From Micromonospora sp. WMMD1082 (GTDB taxonomy: Bacteria > Actinomycetota > Actinomycetes > Mycobacteriales > Micromonosporaceae): a DNA stretch of 64,000 bases. Both the position numbers and the translations under genes were made by a program. Below are positions 62,478 through 64,000 of the stretch, one piece after another. Numbering within the stretch: position 1 is the first letter of the stretch; each line of letters starts with the position of its first letter. The DNA lies in contig NZ_JARUBM010000002.1 of the NCBI RefSeq assembly GCF_029626175.1, forward strand, positions 5,163,001 through 5,227,000. The letters are read 5' to 3'. The notes below the pieces were generated by a model, which was not told the DNA's origin, did not search any database, and saw only the letters and a list, made by a program, of their open reading frames with translations.

Positions 62478-64000
62478 AGGGGCTTCAACGCCCGACGGAC
62501 GCTGACGCGGAGCCTGCGTCGGACCTGCCCGTCCCTCGCTGCGTTAGTCTGGGCGCTGTACCGCCGATGCTGGCTGCGGGCCGGTCGGGATGAGATCCCT
62601 ACCGTGCTGAGGAGCCGACGGTGTTTGAGATTCCCGCGAGCTTGGACGGGCTCGACCTTGATGCGCTGGGTCGCCTGGAAGCTGAGGCCGTCGCGGCGTT
62701 TGACGCCCTTCGTGACGACCCGGAGCTGAACGCTGCGGGCTTGGTCCGGCTGCGGGAACTGGCGACCTTCGTCGCGTCGGTTCGTGCACAGCAGGAACAG
62801 ATCGAGCAACACGCGGCAGCGGTCGCGTCGGAGCTGGATGACCTGGACGCCGCCATTCACGGGAACCCGGAGGAGCCCGACGGTGAGGGCGGCGACGATG
62901 AGCCGGGCGGCGGCGACGGTGAAGGCGGCCCGGTTGAGGAGCCTTCGGCCGAGGAACCCCCGGCCGAAGCACAGCCAGCACCGCAGCAGCCGATGCCGGT
63001 CGTGGCGTCGCTGGCGCGGCGAGCGGCCCGCCGGCAGCCGAAGCCGAAGGTGACGCAGGTTGGCCGGTCGGCGATCATCAAGGCGGCGGCGGATGTGCCG
63101 AACGTGCCGCATGGGCACGTGTTCTCGTCGGTGACCGAGGTCGCGGCGGCGTTCGATGACAAGTTCGCGGGGTTCCCGCGTGGCGTGGGCTCGCAGGTGC
63201 AGACGCGCATCAAGCAGAACGTGGCTCGGGTGGAGCTGCCCGTCGACCAGGCCCTCGTCGCCGGGGGCAGCGGCCTGGTCGACCTGGGACTGATCGACCT
63301 GGCCGGCAGCGAATCGCGTCTTACCGGCGGGAACCTGGTGGCCGCCGGTGGTTGGGGTGCGCCGTCGGAGACGCTGTGGGAGCTGTGCGAAGGGCTGGAG
63401 ACGACCGAGGGCATCCTCGACCTGCCGGGCATCTCGATCCCCCGTGGCGGCGGCATCAAGGTGCCGGCCAACCTGGACTTCGCCACGCTGTACTCGGCGA
63501 CCGGGTTCGTGCAGACGGAGGCCGACTCGGTCGCCGGCACCGACAAGCCGAGCTACCGCGTGCCCACGGTCGACTTCGTCGAGACCCGCTTGGAAATCGA
63601 CGGAGTGCAGATTGAGCAGGACATCGTGCAGAACGCGGTGTGGCCGGAACTGACTCGGGACGTGGTGCGGCGGGCGATGACCGCCCACGAGCATAAGATC
63701 AACGCGCGGATGGTGCAGCGGATGGCCACCGCTCCGTCGCAGTCGACGCAGTTCACGCTCACTCTCGGCGGCGACATCGGCGGCGACGAGACGACCACCG
63801 CGGTGCTCGGTGCGTTGTCGCTCGCGGCGACCGACTACCGGTACCGGTATCGGATGAGCCGGCGTGCCCTGCTGGAGTGTGTCGTGCCGCTGTGGCTGCT
63901 CGACTGGATCCGGGCCGACATGGCACGCCGAGCCGGGGTGCCCTACTTCGACGTGACCGACGAGCAAATCACCGCCTGGTTCACGCGGAGGCACCTGCGT
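62478..64000. mobile_element. Prophage head-gene segment (right part)
   Basis: Contains the capsid gene that would follow the 51-aa gene at 41842 in phages of this type. Left boundary lies between 62382 and 62620; the right end is outside the window. It may belong to the same prophage as 12851-43353 or to a second related one. Confidence 0.6.
62621..64000 (+). CDS. Scaffold-major capsid fusion protein, 3' partial
   Basis: At least 460 residues, open through the end of the window. GTG 62621 after GAGGAG. Residues 1-75 are a coiled coil (LDGLDLDALGRLEAEAVAAF, FVASVRAQQEQIEQHAAAVA), followed by an acidic Gly/Glu/Pro linker to about 125 that could act as scaffold. From about 140 the HK97-type shell protein of actinophages begins (PNVPHGHVFSSVTEVAAAFD, SETLWELCEGLETTEGIL, IPRGGGIKVPANLDFATLYS). 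It assembles the icosahedral capsid. The N-terminal part is presumably removed by the MuF-linked protease. Confidence 0.85.
   Translation, partial: MFEIPASLDGLDLDALGRLEAEAVAAFDALRDDPELNAAGLVRLRELATFVASVRAQQEQIEQHAAAVASELDDLDAAIHGNPEEPDGEGGDDEPGGGDGEGGPVEEPSAEEPPAEAQPAPQQPMPVVASLARRAARRQPKPKVTQVGRSAIIKAAADVPNVPHGHVFSSVTEVAAAFDDKFAGFPRGVGSQVQTRIKQNVARVELPVDQALVAGGSGLVDLGLIDLAGSESRLTGGNLVAAGGWGAPSETLWELCEGLETTEGILDLPGISIPRGGGIKVPANLDFATLYSATGFVQTEADSVAGTDKPSYRVPTVDFVETRLEIDGVQIEQDIVQNAVWPELTRDVVRRAMTAHEHKINARMVQRMATAPSQSTQFTLTLGGDIGGDETTTAVLGALSLAATDYRYRYRMSRRALLECVVPLWLLDWIRADMARRAGVPYFDVTDEQITAWFTRRHLR

Overview
The window is GC-rich, with GTG starts and coupled stop/start overlaps throughout. 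Its gene content (M4 protease, a LuxR-type two-component pair, TPR-type XRE regulators, a Micromonospora-like rplJ leader) points to an actinomycete, most likely Micromonosporaceae; this is inferred from content, not from a database search. From 1 to 12,766 it is ordinary chromosome: the end of a TctA-type permease, a secreted M4 metallopeptidase, a histidine kinase/response regulator pair, a crotonase divergent from an ArsR-like regulator across a perfect 23-bp inverted repeat, adenosine deaminase, a HAD hydrolase and a proline-rich TPR membrane protein. It ends at a tRNA-Leu(GAG).

A prophage begins directly after that tRNA. Its order is that of an actinobacteriophage: tyrosine integrase, excisionase-like protein, a divergent XRE-ImmA/IrrE repressor coupled to a protein with tRNA-guanine-transglycosylase-like motifs, a phage tRNA-Gly(UCC), a DNA-modification block (Mom-like protein, zinc-ribbon protein, ParB-like protein), an Acb2-like anti-CBASS candidate, terminase subunits, a second ParB-like protein, a PP-loop PAPS-reductase-like protein, portal, MuF/protease and a 51-residue pre-capsid gene. 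Between 32.4 and 37.3 kb a duplicated gene block flanks an IS5-type transposase relic and an AT-richer island of three small membrane proteins.

The prophage stops being recognisable at about 43,350, where the host rplJ-rplL operon starts with its own promoter, L10-leader-like region and terminator. About 20 kb follow with no phage structural gene. The missing scaffold/major capsid gene, which should directly follow the 51-residue gene at 41,842, appears at 62,621 and runs off the window. So the structural module looks split by about 20 kb, by insertion, by rearrangement between two prophages, or by an assembly join.

The intervening 43.4-62.5 kb holds rplJ/rplL, a secreted protein, a translationally coupled operon (GPP34-like protein, permease, two paralogous GNATs, lipoprotein) with a divergent XRE-TPR regulator and an aminoglycoside-phosphotransferase-like kinase, and the most interesting locus, 55.0-62.4 kb. 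There a previously unlisted 58-codon gene (60,716-60,892, minus strand) looks like a ribosomally made peptide precursor. It is followed by an attenuator-like hairpin, a radical SAM/SPASM enzyme with a PqqD-like N-terminus, a cobalamin-type radical SAM enzyme and a NodU-type carbamoyltransferase. A divergent XRE-TPR regulator shares an inverted repeat with the peptide promoter, and two pentapeptide-repeat proteins converge on the cluster as possible immunity factors. I do not recognise this combination as a described RiPP class.
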